Source: ECT2AJA-044 sp965262845 (GTDB lineage Bacteria; Bacteroidota; Bacteroidia; Flavobacteriales; ECT2AJA-044). From it: a stretch of 64,000 nt of DNA. The translations under genes were made by a program, and so were the position numbers. Shown here piece by piece: positions 38,490-47,559 of the stretch. The stretch's first letter is position 1; every line of letters starts with the position of its first letter. The notes under the pieces are model-generated. The model did no database searches. It was not told the origin of the DNA and saw only the letters and a program-made list of their open reading frames with translations. Location: the NCBI GenBank assembly GCA_965262845.1, contig CBDHFX010000002.1:186001-250000 (forward strand), given 5' to 3'.

Positions 38490-41400
38490 TTAATTCTGTA
38501 TTTTCGGTAGCCTTACCTCAAATGTTGTTTTCTTTCCAACCTCTGAGCCTACAGTGATAGTTCCCTTGTGCAAGTTAATAATTTCCCTGACCAGATACAA
38601 ACCTACCCCAGCCCCTTTAGCAGTAGTCTTCGTCGTGAAAAAGGGGTCAAAGATCTTCTCTATTTCCTTTTCGGGAATTCCCATGCCGCTATCAATCACC
38701 TTCAAAACCAACTCATCCTGTGTGCTGTACAACTCCGACCTTACAAACGCGCCCTCAATGCCACCATGTTTTTTACCGTGCATATAAACGGACTGTACTG
38801 CGTTGTCGACCAATTCATGAACAGCCTTGGAAAACTCTTCCTTAATTAATTTGCATTCAAATGGACCTCCATTGATGTTCAGGCTTACCTCAATACCATA
38901 TTCCCTTAGCTCTTCCTGGTAGCTACTCTTGATCCTGTTCAGGGTTTGCCTCACTAATTCCCCGAGATCGGTTTCAATAAATTTTTCCGACCGGTTCTTC
39001 AGCAACTCTTCCATTGCCTTTATGATCCGCACCGTATTACTCCCATGAGTCTGGATCTTGTCAATATTGAGCTGGAGCATTCCAACAATGTCCAGGATCT
39101 CTTCATAGTTTTCTTCCTTGATTGCCTCCTTTTCATTCCGGATAATATTTTTCATATCCACGGCGAGGTCACCTGAAAGTGAGGAAAAATTGTTAATATA
39201 GTTCAACGGGTTAATGACCCGGTCAACAATTCCTTTTGTCATTTGACCTACGGAAGCCAGTTTTTCTTTTCGTATCAACTCCTCCTGGGTGTCTTTCAGG
39301 TTTGAAAGGGTACGGGCCAGCTCTTCTGACTTTTTCTGGTTCTCATCGCGCTGTTCGCGAATTTCCGAGGTTCTTTTCCTTACTATGTTTTCCAGTTTCT
39401 CTTTTTCCCTGACGAGGTTTCTCAGGCGCCAATGGATGAGTTGCCAGACCATATAGGTAAAGGACACAATGTAGACCACGATCATGTACCATCTGAAATA
39501 CCAGGGTGGGCGCACTTCAAAACGGAATTCCTGAGCTTCGGATAAATTACCATACGTATCCTTTGCCCGGACGTAAAAAGTATAGGACCCCGGCGACAGT
39601 TTTTGATACTCCTTTTCGTTGATCGTACTCCAGTCGCTCCACGCATCCTGCCCGCTAAGGCGGTAACTGTACTGTACTGCACTGCCGACATTGTATCCGT
39701 TCGAAACAAAGCTGAACGAGACATTCCGGTAAGTGTAATTGAAGCGGGCACTTTCGCCTGCATGGGCAGCCTGGCCAAAGCCCCCATAGAATATACTATC
39801 ATTGTTTAGGCGGATCCCGGAGATCCTCACCTCTGTACTCATCTTTAGGGTTTCACTCTGTTCCCTGTCAAATCGGATCAATCCTGAAGGGCCTCCCAGC
39901 CACATGATCCCGGAAGGGTCTTCATAGATAGAACGGCATATAAAATCTTCAAACGGTCCGAAATCGCGGGTTTCAAATTTCCACATTCCGTCATCCTTTA
40001 TATAATGAGACAGTCCAGTCTCATCTCCACGTGTCATCCACATGGATTGATTACCTGTAGTTTTTATTAACCCGGGCCAGGTTGACGAGCCATTGGAAGA
40101 ATCCACGGCAATCTCATATTCCTCAAATAAACCGGATTCGTACCGGTACTGTTTTAAGCCTCTTGTAGTACGGGCTATGATCTTGTCATCAAGGTAGTAG
40201 AATTGATTCCCCAGCAGATCAGGCAGGTTCTGCTCCTCTCCGAACACTTCCAACACTTCATTATCAACGTCATAGCGAGCCAGTTGGCCATTTAACGTCG
40301 CTATCCAAAGGTTAGCTCTATTGTCTGTAATGAGTTCAGTAACCTCGCCCAGTTCACTGAATTTGGTTTCACTTTCGAGGAGTTGACCATTCTCTGAGAA
40401 CGTAAGCTCGCTAAAACCATCAAGTGTTCCGGCGTAGAGCTTTGCAGGTTGCTCTTCAAAGGACGCCAGGCACAAGGTAAGTTCATTTGTGATAGCACTT
40501 GCCTGTAGTCCCTGGATCCGGTAAACACCTTCACTGGTAGCTACAAGCAATCCTGTATTGTGCTGCAGAAACTGCCAGCACGCTGTTTCAATTCCCTTGA
40601 TGGGCAAAAATTTCTTGGATTTTCCCACCATCCTGTAAAGCCCCTGATAGGTGCCGGTCAACAGCGCTTCATCACTTCTGATGGTAGAAATAACACCAGA
40701 CTTAAGGCCATTACTTCGATTGTAAAGGGTCCACGGCCAGGGATATCCAACAAGGCTGATCCCATTGTTTAACGCTGCCCAAAGTCTATTGCCCCGATCT
40801 TTGTGCATTTTATTGATATAGTCGTTTTGCAGTCCATAGTTGCGGTTGGCCCAGGTAACAGTATTGCCTTCTCCGTCAATGAAATAAATACCATTTCTCA
40901 ATGTACCCACGGCAATGAGGTCTTCCCCCAGGGGAAGGAGGTCTTTAATACGCAAGCCCATAAGGGCGGTATCTATATCGGTCCTGAACGGACGAACCAG
41001 ATCCCCTTCCAGAAGCAGGATCCCCCCACCTGCCGTACCCAGCAGAAAATTATCTCCCCAATGCGCGATATCCGTAAGCTCAACATCGGGCGCAATCTGG
41101 TGAAAATGCCGAAGCTCAGCGCTTACGGGGTTGAAGAGGTAGTACAAGTTATCTTCGTCCCTGATGAGGAATTCATTACCTATTGAAAATACGTTGGCCA
41201 ATTTTTGTGACAGATCAATAATTTCCATGGTATTGCCACTATAGATCAATATCTTCTCTCTCGAAAAAAAGTAATGCTTATCTTCGGTAGCAATGATCTC
41301 CTTTATTTCACCAAACCGGCTGTCTTCCTGATCCCTGATAAGGGGTTTGAGGTCTCTGTAGAACAACTTTCCATCAGCAGAACACTCAATAGTTCCCACC

Positions 41401-41714
41401 TCATTAAGCCCTCCTACCAGTATCTTGCCCCGGGCAGAGCTTTCAAGGGCAGTAACCCGGGATATTTCGGGAGTGAGGATCAGTTCCCAGTCTTCACCAT
41501 TATAAGCCAGAACACCGGCAAAATTGGCTACAAAAATGTTACCGGCGCTATCCTCAGCCAAATCGAAATTCTGCGTGTGGCCACCGTAATCTGAAGGATA
41601 AAAATTGTGGATCACGGGGATACCTACTTCATGGTCCTGGGCAAAGCTGCTCAGGACGGCCAATAGCACGAATGCAACCGTTAGGTAAATCCGAATGATC
41701 TTATTCCCCCCCAT
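38490..41714 (-). CDS. Two-component-regulator propeller / Y_Y_Y sensor with degenerate histidine-kinase core
   Basis: A 1074-residue protein with a signal peptide (IYLTVAFVLLAVLSSFAQ), a periplasmic Reg_prop beta-propeller (about 30-620), a Y_Y_Y domain (about 640-725, SYRLSGQDAWSDWSTI, PGSYTFYVRAKD), one membrane helix (WYMIVVYIVSFTYMVW), a coiled coil, and a GHKL module. The phosphoacceptor region reads GIVDRVINPLNYINNFSSLS, so the histidine of the usual HExxNPLxxI box is replaced by aspartate (D831). The ATPase boxes look complete (ELVDNAVQSV, DSGMGIPEKE, AGVGLYLVREI). It may act as a pseudokinase or allosteric partner of the soluble kinase encoded downstream. 11 bases after the GNAT gene. 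Confidence 0.9.
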   Translation of the reverse strand: MGGNKIIRIYLTVAFVLLAVLSSFAQDHEVGIPVIHNFYPSDYGGHTQNFDLAEDSAGNIFVANFAGVLAYNGEDWELILTPEISRVTALESSARGKILVGGLNEVGTIECSADGKLFYRDLKPLIRDQEDSRFGEIKEIIATEDKHYFFSREKILIYSGNTMEIIDLSQKLANVFSIGNEFLIRDEDNLYYLFNPVSAELRHFHQIAPDVELTDIAHWGDNFLLGTAGGGILLLEGDLVRPFRTDIDTALMGLRIKDLLPLGEDLIAVGTLRNGIYFIDGEGNTVTWANRNYGLQNDYINKMHKDRGNRLWAALNNGISLVGYPWPWTLYNRSNGLKSGVISTIRSDEALLTGTYQGLYRMVGKSKKFLPIKGIETACWQFLQHNTGLLVATSEGVYRIQGLQASAITNELTLCLASFEEQPAKLYAGTLDGFSELTFSENGQLLESETKFSELGEVTELITDNRANLWIATLNGQLARYDVDNEVLEVFGEEQNLPDLLGNQFYYLDDKIIARTTRGLKQYRYESGLFEEYEIAVDSSNGSSTWPGLIKTTGNQSMWMTRGDETGLSHYIKDDGMWKFETRDFGPFEDFICRSIYEDPSGIMWLGGPSGLIRFDREQSETLKMSTEVRISGIRLNNDSIFYGGFGQAAHAGESARFNYTYRNVSFSFVSNGYNVGSAVQYSYRLSGQDAWSDWSTINEKEYQKLSPGSYTFYVRAKDTYGNLSEAQEFRFEVRPPWYFRWYMIVVYIVSFTYMVWQLIHWRLRNLVREKEKLENIVRKRTSEIREQRDENQKKSEELARTLSNLKDTQEELIRKEKLASVGQMTKGIVDRVINPLNYINNFSSLSGDLAVDMKNIIRNEKEAIKEENYEEILDIVGMLQLNIDKIQTHGSNTVRIIKAMEELLKNRSEKFIETDLGELVRQTLNRIKSSYQEELREYGIEVSLNINGGPFECKLIKEEFSKAVHELVDNAVQSVYMHGKKHGGIEGAFVRSELYSTQDELVLKVIDSGMGIPEKEIEKIFDPFFTTKTTAKGAGVGLYLVREIINLHKGTITVGSEVGKKTTFEVRLPKIQN

Positions 41715-41725
41715 TTTCTATGGGT

Positions 41726-42562
41726 TTAAATCAATTTAACCTTTAGCAATTCATTTGACAATGCTACCATACTGTTCTTTTCGACATGCTCTCCCTCCAG
41801 TAACACAGCTGCAATTTTAAAATTACTGTTTCGGCAGACTTCCTTTGCCATTTCTTCATCGTCACAGGAAAACATGATGTAGTCTTCACCTTCTTTTAGT
41901 CCTTTAATAAACCTGATGAGCTTTTCCTGAGAAACTTCCATTTTCTCCCAATTCCCAGTGTTCAGATTGATCACAAAGGAGTACGCGAGGAAGTACTGTT
42001 TCAGATCCTCCGTGATGAAATCGATAACCCCTCCCAATCTATTAATGGTAAGATAGAGCGAAAGGAAGTTAGTATACTCGATCAGGCCTGTCTGTATTCT
42101 TGACCCATAGGTTTCCTTCATTAAAAGTTGGTTGTATTCGAAAATACACTTCCCCAACCCAATACCCTGGAAATCGGGGTCAACAGCCCAGCGTTTTAAG
42201 TTACATATCTGATCGCCGTTGGAATGAAAGATATAGTTAAAAAAACATCCCACCACCTGTTGGGGAGCCTTGTTTGTGGAAAGCACGAGTCCATAGTTAT
42301 ACACTACGGACTGATAGAGGTCATAAGCATTGACGAGATCACGGATAGTACAGTCATTATAGGCTTTATGGCAAACAGCAAGGAGTTCCTCAATGTCGCC
42401 TGTCTCCGCTTTTCTGAAATGCATCTGATGCCTGTTCACCAAGGTCTCTATCTCCAGTTTTCGGTTTTGAATATACGCCTCCTCATCCGTTATTCCGTTT
42501 AACCTCCCTTCCTTCAGTATTGCGTCCGGTTTGGCATAATCAAATTTTTCGGGGTTTGTCAT
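41726..42562 (-). CDS. GNAT-like acetyltransferase domain protein
   Basis: A 278-residue protein. The central part has a GNAT acyl-CoA-binding motif (RWAVDPDFQGIGLGKCIFEY, around residue 135) with the Q/RxxGxG/A pattern. The C-terminal third (KLIRFIKGLKEGEDYIMFSC) resembles no domain I know. The start overlaps the receptor stop by 4 bases (ATGA), so translation is coupled. Acetyl-group acceptor unknown; a role in the signalling operon, for instance modifying a receptor or regulator, is only a possibility. Confidence 0.78.
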   Translation of the reverse strand: MTNPEKFDYAKPDAILKEGRLNGITDEEAYIQNRKLEIETLVNRHQMHFRKAETGDIEELLAVCHKAYNDCTIRDLVNAYDLYQSVVYNYGLVLSTNKAPQQVVGCFFNYIFHSNGDQICNLKRWAVDPDFQGIGLGKCIFEYNQLLMKETYGSRIQTGLIEYTNFLSLYLTINRLGGVIDFITEDLKQYFLAYSFVINLNTGNWEKMEVSQEKLIRFIKGLKEGEDYIMFSCDDEEMAKEVCRNSNFKIAAVLLEGEHVEKNSMVALSNELLKVKLI

Positions 42563-45195
42563 AGACTGTAGATCATTTTGATAAAATAGTTTCTTCGGTT
42601 TTGTGGAGTAGCCATGGAATATACGCCATCAGCCGTTCTAATCCCCGGATCACTGTATTCCCGATCCAGGATATTGTTCATTCCCAACTGAAGGTTGAAA
42701 TGCGGAAGGAGAAAGTTGCGATACATCACGGCCCCGCTCAACAGGAAAACCGGTTCAAAGGTTCCGAGCATATTTGCGGGGACAGAAGTTCCGGGCCCGG
42801 TCTTGCGCTCTCCGATATAGTTGAGCCGAAGGTTGACATTGAGGCGGTCAAAGTAAAGGGCATTGACCCCCATATTTATCCGATGAGAAGCTATATCGCC
42901 GATCCTTTCAAATTCTTCGGTAAGATTGCCATCATCATCAATTCGATTGTTGTATGGGTCTGTATAGGTATAATTCAAATAAGCCCGGTAGTTGTCTTTC
43001 CTAAAGTTCAGGTTAGCCTGGACTCCCTGGATCTTTAGCTCACCAACAGCCTGATTCTGAAGCGTTGTACCTCCTTCAAAGGGCACCCTGACCAGTTCTA
43101 CACTACCTTGATACACGGCATAGTAATAGGTGATATCTGCAAAAAAGGCATCTGTTAAATTGTAGCCGAGGGAGACGTCAAAATTCCTCACCTCTTCAGG
43201 AGGAAGAGTAGGGTTGGCCAGTTGCCTGTCGGAAAATGTGGCAAATTTTTCCCAGTTAGATGCGTTTTGGAAAGCACTGGCATAGATTATCTTTATAACG
43301 TAATTGGACGGATAGGCCACTACTGCAAGTCTCGGATTGAATACAGTCCCATAACCCCCGGTTACCCGTATTCTGTTGTAGTCATAACGCCCCCCCAGGA
43401 TTATATTGATCCAGCTGTTCGCTTTATAGCTTGCCTGGGCAAAAGCTCCGGCTTCCATTGTTTCGTAATAGTTTCCTCCTCCGGGCACCGCGACTTGTAT
43501 TCCATTTTCAATTACGCTCGGAAAATCTTGTTCTCCTGCTGCCTCTGATTCAGGATATATCGCCAAATAGTAATCTCCCTGGATGAAGCTGTTTCGGATC
43601 TCCACTCCCGAAACAACGTCAAATTTCTGTGAAGGCGTATAAGTGATTTTCAGCTCATTTCGAAACTGTCGTGATATTTGATAATAATAAGCAGTAAGCC
43701 AGAATGCCTTGGCGCTATCCATCAAGGCCGCGGCACCCAGGCTTCCATTGGAATAGTTTCTCAGGGCACTGACACTGGTTTCATCGTCAACAGTAGTGAC
43801 CCTGTATTGGATGAAGTTCTGTATAAAGAGCTGGTCCTTGATGAGTACATTCTCATATTTCCCGTAGAGGTTAAACTGCGCCGGTGTCCATACAGTGGCA
43901 TTATTTGCACCTCCGATATAATTATCGGTTCTATAGTTGGTTGCCCCCTGCCGTGCCTTCCAATACTGACCTCCGAATGTAAAGTGGGGAAGCTGCAATT
44001 TTCCCGCAAAGAAAATGTTATCAGCCAAATTTTTGTACGTGATGGGCTGTCCGTTGATCGTCCTGTCCAATCCATCCTTATCGGCCTCTCTGGCAAATTC
44101 AATGGCCTCCTTCGTCGGACGAAAAACTTGCTGCCCCTCTGGGTCAACACCAGAAATAAAGAAGGTGTCGAAGTGGGGAGCAGATCCATAAGTATCAAAA
44201 AAATCCTGTGCTGCATCAGGGCCTACATAGAGCAAACTGCTATAATCTACCCGATTATAATCATCAGGTGAAAAATTATAGTCTTCAAAATCTGAAAGAT
44301 CACGGTATTCCGATTCGTACTTTCTAAGGGTAAGGGAGAAAGCGGCCTTATTCAGGCGTCCCGAGGCATAGGCATCAATATAACGCGTGTTATACGTACC
44401 ATAACCCACCTCTGCATAAGCATCTGTATTTCTGTCATTGTGACTGGTGGAGGGATCCTTGGTAACGACATTGATAACACCGGAAAAAGCGTTGGGCCCA
44501 TACATTGTGGAAGCAGGCCCATAGATAATCTCAACCTGTTTTATATTGGAAAGCGGAAATTGAGTTCCAAAATAAACGATATTGGACCACAGATCGTTTT
44601 CTTCCACACCATCGATCATAAAAAGGGTGCGATCTGTGTTGTTTCCCCGGTACCCTCTTTGATATAAATTGGAATAGGTAGCCCCTTTGGTCCTGGAGAT
44701 GTCGAACCCAGGAAGATCGCTCATCAAAGCTTCAAGGTCGGTATAGCCCCTTTCCCTGATCTCCTGTTCGTTTATAACCAATACCGTACCTGGAGTAGTC
44801 TTTAGATCTTCCCTTTTTTTGGATACTGTAGTTACGAAAATGGTTGTATTTTGCTTTCTCAATCTCTTGACGGCATTGATAAAATGAGGAGGGTCAAAAA
44901 GGCTGAACTGGTAATTGGGATCTGTTTCCAGTAGTTCGGCTATATGGCGGTTCGCCTGCTCCACACTGTCCAGTGCAAAGTTCGACAAGGCCATAAGTCT
45001 CAGGGCTACCAACCTCTTCTCTATATTCCGGTTTTGCCTCAAACAGGGAGACAGTAGTTCAAACACCTCCTGGAAATTCCCGGTTTCGAACTTCTTTTGA
45101 GCCTTGTTCAACTGAATTTCATCGCAATCCTGGGCCGATACAGAAAGCTGAAGAAATACGGCCGCTGATACCCATATCAAAGCTGTCCCTTTCAT
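42559..45195 (-). CDS. TonB-dependent outer-membrane receptor with TPR-like N-terminal extension
   Basis: An 878-residue protein with a signal peptide (LIWVSAAVFLQLSVSAQ), a helical TPR-like domain (about 25-110: NKAQKKFETGNFQEVFELL, LVALRLMALSNFALDSVEQA) in place of the common carboxypeptidase-like domain, then a plug domain (about 125-240: PGTVLVINEQEIRERGYTDL, VEIIYGPASTMYGPNAFSGV) and a 22-strand-type barrel ending DREYSDPGIRT and FIKMIYSL. Substrate unknown. It overlaps the WD40 gene and the GNAT gene by 4 bases each, so it belongs to the signalling operon and could be its surface sensor. Confidence 0.92.
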   Translation of the reverse strand: MKGTALIWVSAAVFLQLSVSAQDCDEIQLNKAQKKFETGNFQEVFELLSPCLRQNRNIEKRLVALRLMALSNFALDSVEQANRHIAELLETDPNYQFSLFDPPHFINAVKRLRKQNTTIFVTTVSKKREDLKTTPGTVLVINEQEIRERGYTDLEALMSDLPGFDISRTKGATYSNLYQRGYRGNNTDRTLFMIDGVEENDLWSNIVYFGTQFPLSNIKQVEIIYGPASTMYGPNAFSGVINVVTKDPSTSHNDRNTDAYAEVGYGTYNTRYIDAYASGRLNKAAFSLTLRKYESEYRDLSDFEDYNFSPDDYNRVDYSSLLYVGPDAAQDFFDTYGSAPHFDTFFISGVDPEGQQVFRPTKEAIEFAREADKDGLDRTINGQPITYKNLADNIFFAGKLQLPHFTFGGQYWKARQGATNYRTDNYIGGANNATVWTPAQFNLYGKYENVLIKDQLFIQNFIQYRVTTVDDETSVSALRNYSNGSLGAAALMDSAKAFWLTAYYYQISRQFRNELKITYTPSQKFDVVSGVEIRNSFIQGDYYLAIYPESEAAGEQDFPSVIENGIQVAVPGGGNYYETMEAGAFAQASYKANSWINIILGGRYDYNRIRVTGGYGTVFNPRLAVVAYPSNYVIKIIYASAFQNASNWEKFATFSDRQLANPTLPPEEVRNFDVSLGYNLTDAFFADITYYYAVYQGSVELVRVPFEGGTTLQNQAVGELKIQGVQANLNFRKDNYRAYLNYTYTDPYNNRIDDDGNLTEEFERIGDIASHRINMGVNALYFDRLNVNLRLNYIGERKTGPGTSVPANMLGTFEPVFLLSGAVMYRNFLLPHFNLQLGMNNILDREYSDPGIRTADGVYSMATPQNRRNYFIKMIYSL

Positions 45196-46832
45196 TCCTC
45201 TTTTAACAGTTTGTAGTCAATACTTGAACCAATGTATGTATTCCACTCATCCTCTGTAAAATTCCTATTGATCCTTTGCTGTACTAATTCTGCCATTTTT
45301 TCAGGATTGATCGTCGTGATCCTCACAAGCCGGCCGGCTCCCGCCGAGATTATACGCTCAGTCCCCGGGACTACGTTCATGCAATAGCCCCAGGCATTGA
45401 GTTTTTCAACCACTACTGATCCGACAGGGTTTTTTTTGACATTCCATAAGCGCAAGGTCATGTCGTAACTGATAGATAATAGTAATCCCTTACAAAAAGC
45501 AAGATCGTTGACCTGCGAAAGATGGCCGGTAAGTATGTGGAGAGCGGAGGTATCCCGATCCTCCTGCACGAAAATATTTCCCGACACTGTTCCCATTGCC
45601 AGAGGGCCTTCAAGACTTCCGGCCAAACTGGAAATGGTTTCTGTTCCAAGCTGAAAATGCCTCTGAGCTACTTTATCTGAATTCGGCTTGAAGGAATAGA
45701 GCCCACCTATTTTATCTCCAAAAATGATGTTTCCGGATGTCCCGTCATAGATCATAGCCGTGATCTCATGAGTATGATGGTAGATCTGAACCGCTTTTGT
45801 TTCTCCGGTCGAAACATCAAACCCCATGACATTCGATCCCTCAGGATATACCAACATGTGCTCGCTAATGAAGCTAAGTGCCCTGAAAGGTCTGTCAGAC
45901 AATTCAAAGATTTGGTAGGCTGACTGGTTAAAAGGGGCTTTTTTGACCATGATATTGCCTGTGGCATCCCCTACAGTCAGCACATTTCCGGAAGGATTGA
46001 AAGCTACTTTTCTAAAATCATGGTCTTCATTATCCAATAAGGGAAGGGGGGGCGAACCTGAGGATCTTCCCTCCAGGCTTAAGGAATCTCCTTCCCAAAG
46101 CACCAGTTCCCCACTTTGACTTACTGTAGCCAGGCGAAATGGTTCAGCCGGAAAACCTCCCGTAATATCCATATCCCGTATTGCCCCCTTATGAACCCTC
46201 AGGGAATGGTCCTGGCCTGAAGACATCTTCAGTGCCTGAAACAGCTCTGCCTGGTACAGGTCTCCATTATTTTCACTTATAAAATGCCACGAAGCCATCG
46301 CCAGCATAGCAGCCAGACTATCATTACCGGCGTTCATCTGGTTTATGGATCGGGCAGACAATGATTGCCCAAGTGCCAGCATTCTCAGGCGATTGGCTTT
46401 TTTTTCTGCTGTTTCCGCAGCATTTTTTTGCTCAATGGCAATTTGTTTTTGCTCAATGGCAATTTGTTTTTGCTCCTCGGCAACTTTAGAGGCTTCTACT
46501 GCCCTTGTTTTAGCCTGATCGGCGATGTGCTTCTGAGCAACAGCTTCCAGCCGCCGCTCTTCGGCTATAGCCCTTTGCCTAAGGGCGATGGTGCGCTGAC
46601 TTTCAGTAATAAGTTTTTGTTGCTGAGCAATCTCCTCCAGCTGTTCACTAACCCTCCTTTGAATGATTGCTTCCTTTTGTTTAAGGACGGACTCCTGTAT
46701 ACGTTGGCTCATTTTTGCATTCTCAGCCCTCGCCTCCCTAAATACCCTGGCATCCCACCAATACACGCCTCCCACAAGCAACAAAAGGATCAGGGATATC
46801 ATAAAAAGCCAATAAAACCTCTTTGATTCCAT
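45192..46832 (-). CDS. Membrane-anchored coiled-coil WD40-repeat protein
   Basis: A 546-residue protein: an N-terminal membrane helix (LFMISLILLLLVGGVYWW), a long Glu/Lys/Gln-rich coiled coil (about 35-150) with a perfect internal repeat of EQKQIAI units, a short helical stretch (RLRMLALGQSLSARSINQMN) and WD40-like propeller blades to the C-terminus (HKGAIRDMDITG, GHLSQVNDLAFCKGLLLSIS, TLRLWNVKK). The helix-coil-LALGQSLSA-WD40 order matches the C-terminal part of nSTAND-WD40 proteins, but the NTPase is missing. First gene of the signalling run; a weak -7 candidate TACTTTTG lies at 46936-46929 (minus strand). Confidence 0.85.
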   Translation of the reverse strand: MESKRFYWLFMISLILLLLVGGVYWWDARVFREARAENAKMSQRIQESVLKQKEAIIQRRVSEQLEEIAQQQKLITESQRTIALRQRAIAEERRLEAVAQKHIADQAKTRAVEASKVAEEQKQIAIEQKQIAIEQKNAAETAEKKANRLRMLALGQSLSARSINQMNAGNDSLAAMLAMASWHFISENNGDLYQAELFQALKMSSGQDHSLRVHKGAIRDMDITGGFPAEPFRLATVSQSGELVLWEGDSLSLEGRSSGSPPLPLLDNEDHDFRKVAFNPSGNVLTVGDATGNIMVKKAPFNQSAYQIFELSDRPFRALSFISEHMLVYPEGSNVMGFDVSTGETKAVQIYHHTHEITAMIYDGTSGNIIFGDKIGGLYSFKPNSDKVAQRHFQLGTETISSLAGSLEGPLAMGTVSGNIFVQEDRDTSALHILTGHLSQVNDLAFCKGLLLSISYDMTLRLWNVKKNPVGSVVVEKLNAWGYCMNVVPGTERIISAGAGRLVRITTINPEKMAELVQQRINRNFTEDEWNTYIGSSIDYKLLKEE

Positions 46833-47011
46833 AATCTAAGATCAAGGTGTACGATATATTTTTCCGATCCGCCGTTCGTGGAGAATACGCTGAAATGATC
46901 CTGCTCTGTTCTCAGCCTTTTCCTGACCCAAAAGTAGCATTTATTAGCAAAGGTGGCCCCAAATCACACGAAAGATAAAAAAATGATTTCGGGGCTCAGC
47001 ACAATAAGAGC

Positions 47012-47338
47012 TCACTGATCATTCACTGCCATCAGGTACATACTGATCTTCGTCTGCATGTTCCCGGTGATGTTGATCCCTTTCTTTTGGGCTTTCTTCG
47101 CCATATCGGGCACCAGCAGACCCCACTGCTTGTCAGTAAAGTCGGCAGGGTCATGCAGGGCATGACACCGGCTGCAGTTTTCCTGATACAAGGTCTTTCC
47201 CTCGTTCAGGGCTGTAAGGGTTGCATCTGGATACTGATCCCGGATACTGATGACATCGTCTTCGGTTGGGGCCAGTAGCCGCGTTCCGCAGGCAGTCAGC
47301 ACGATCATGGTGGCTATGATGATTTGGTTAAGTTTCAT
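47012..47338 (-). CDS. Lipoprotein c-type cytochrome
   Basis: A 108-residue protein with a lipoprotein signal (MKLNQIIIATMIVLTAC) and one heme site CSRCH at about residue 55 (LYQENCSRCHALHDP). The likely axial methionine is in the C-terminal helix (VPDMAKKAQ). A small periplasmic or outer-membrane-anchored monoheme electron carrier; redox partners cannot be deduced. It stands alone, with 173 bases to the WD40 gene and 221 to the peptide transporter. 46833-47011 has no gene. Confidence 0.92.
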   Translation of the reverse strand: MKLNQIIIATMIVLTACGTRLLAPTEDDVISIRDQYPDATLTALNEGKTLYQENCSRCHALHDPADFTDKQWGLLVPDMAKKAQKKGINITGNMQTKISMYLMAVNDQ

Positions 47339-47559
47339 AACAGGTCAGATTTTGGAGCGAAAAGATAACTATTTCTGCCACATAAATGATGACACTCCGA
47401 TTTTTGCGGGCCGGCATTGCAAGTAAAAGGCGAACCTTTCGGAAGCTGAACATTACCCCGCCATTGGTTTCAGAAAGAGGATACTTATTTCAACCCACCG
47501 GCCAACCACCCTTATCCAAAGAAACATGGATTGGCAACCGGTACCTGGGATCGCCGGTA

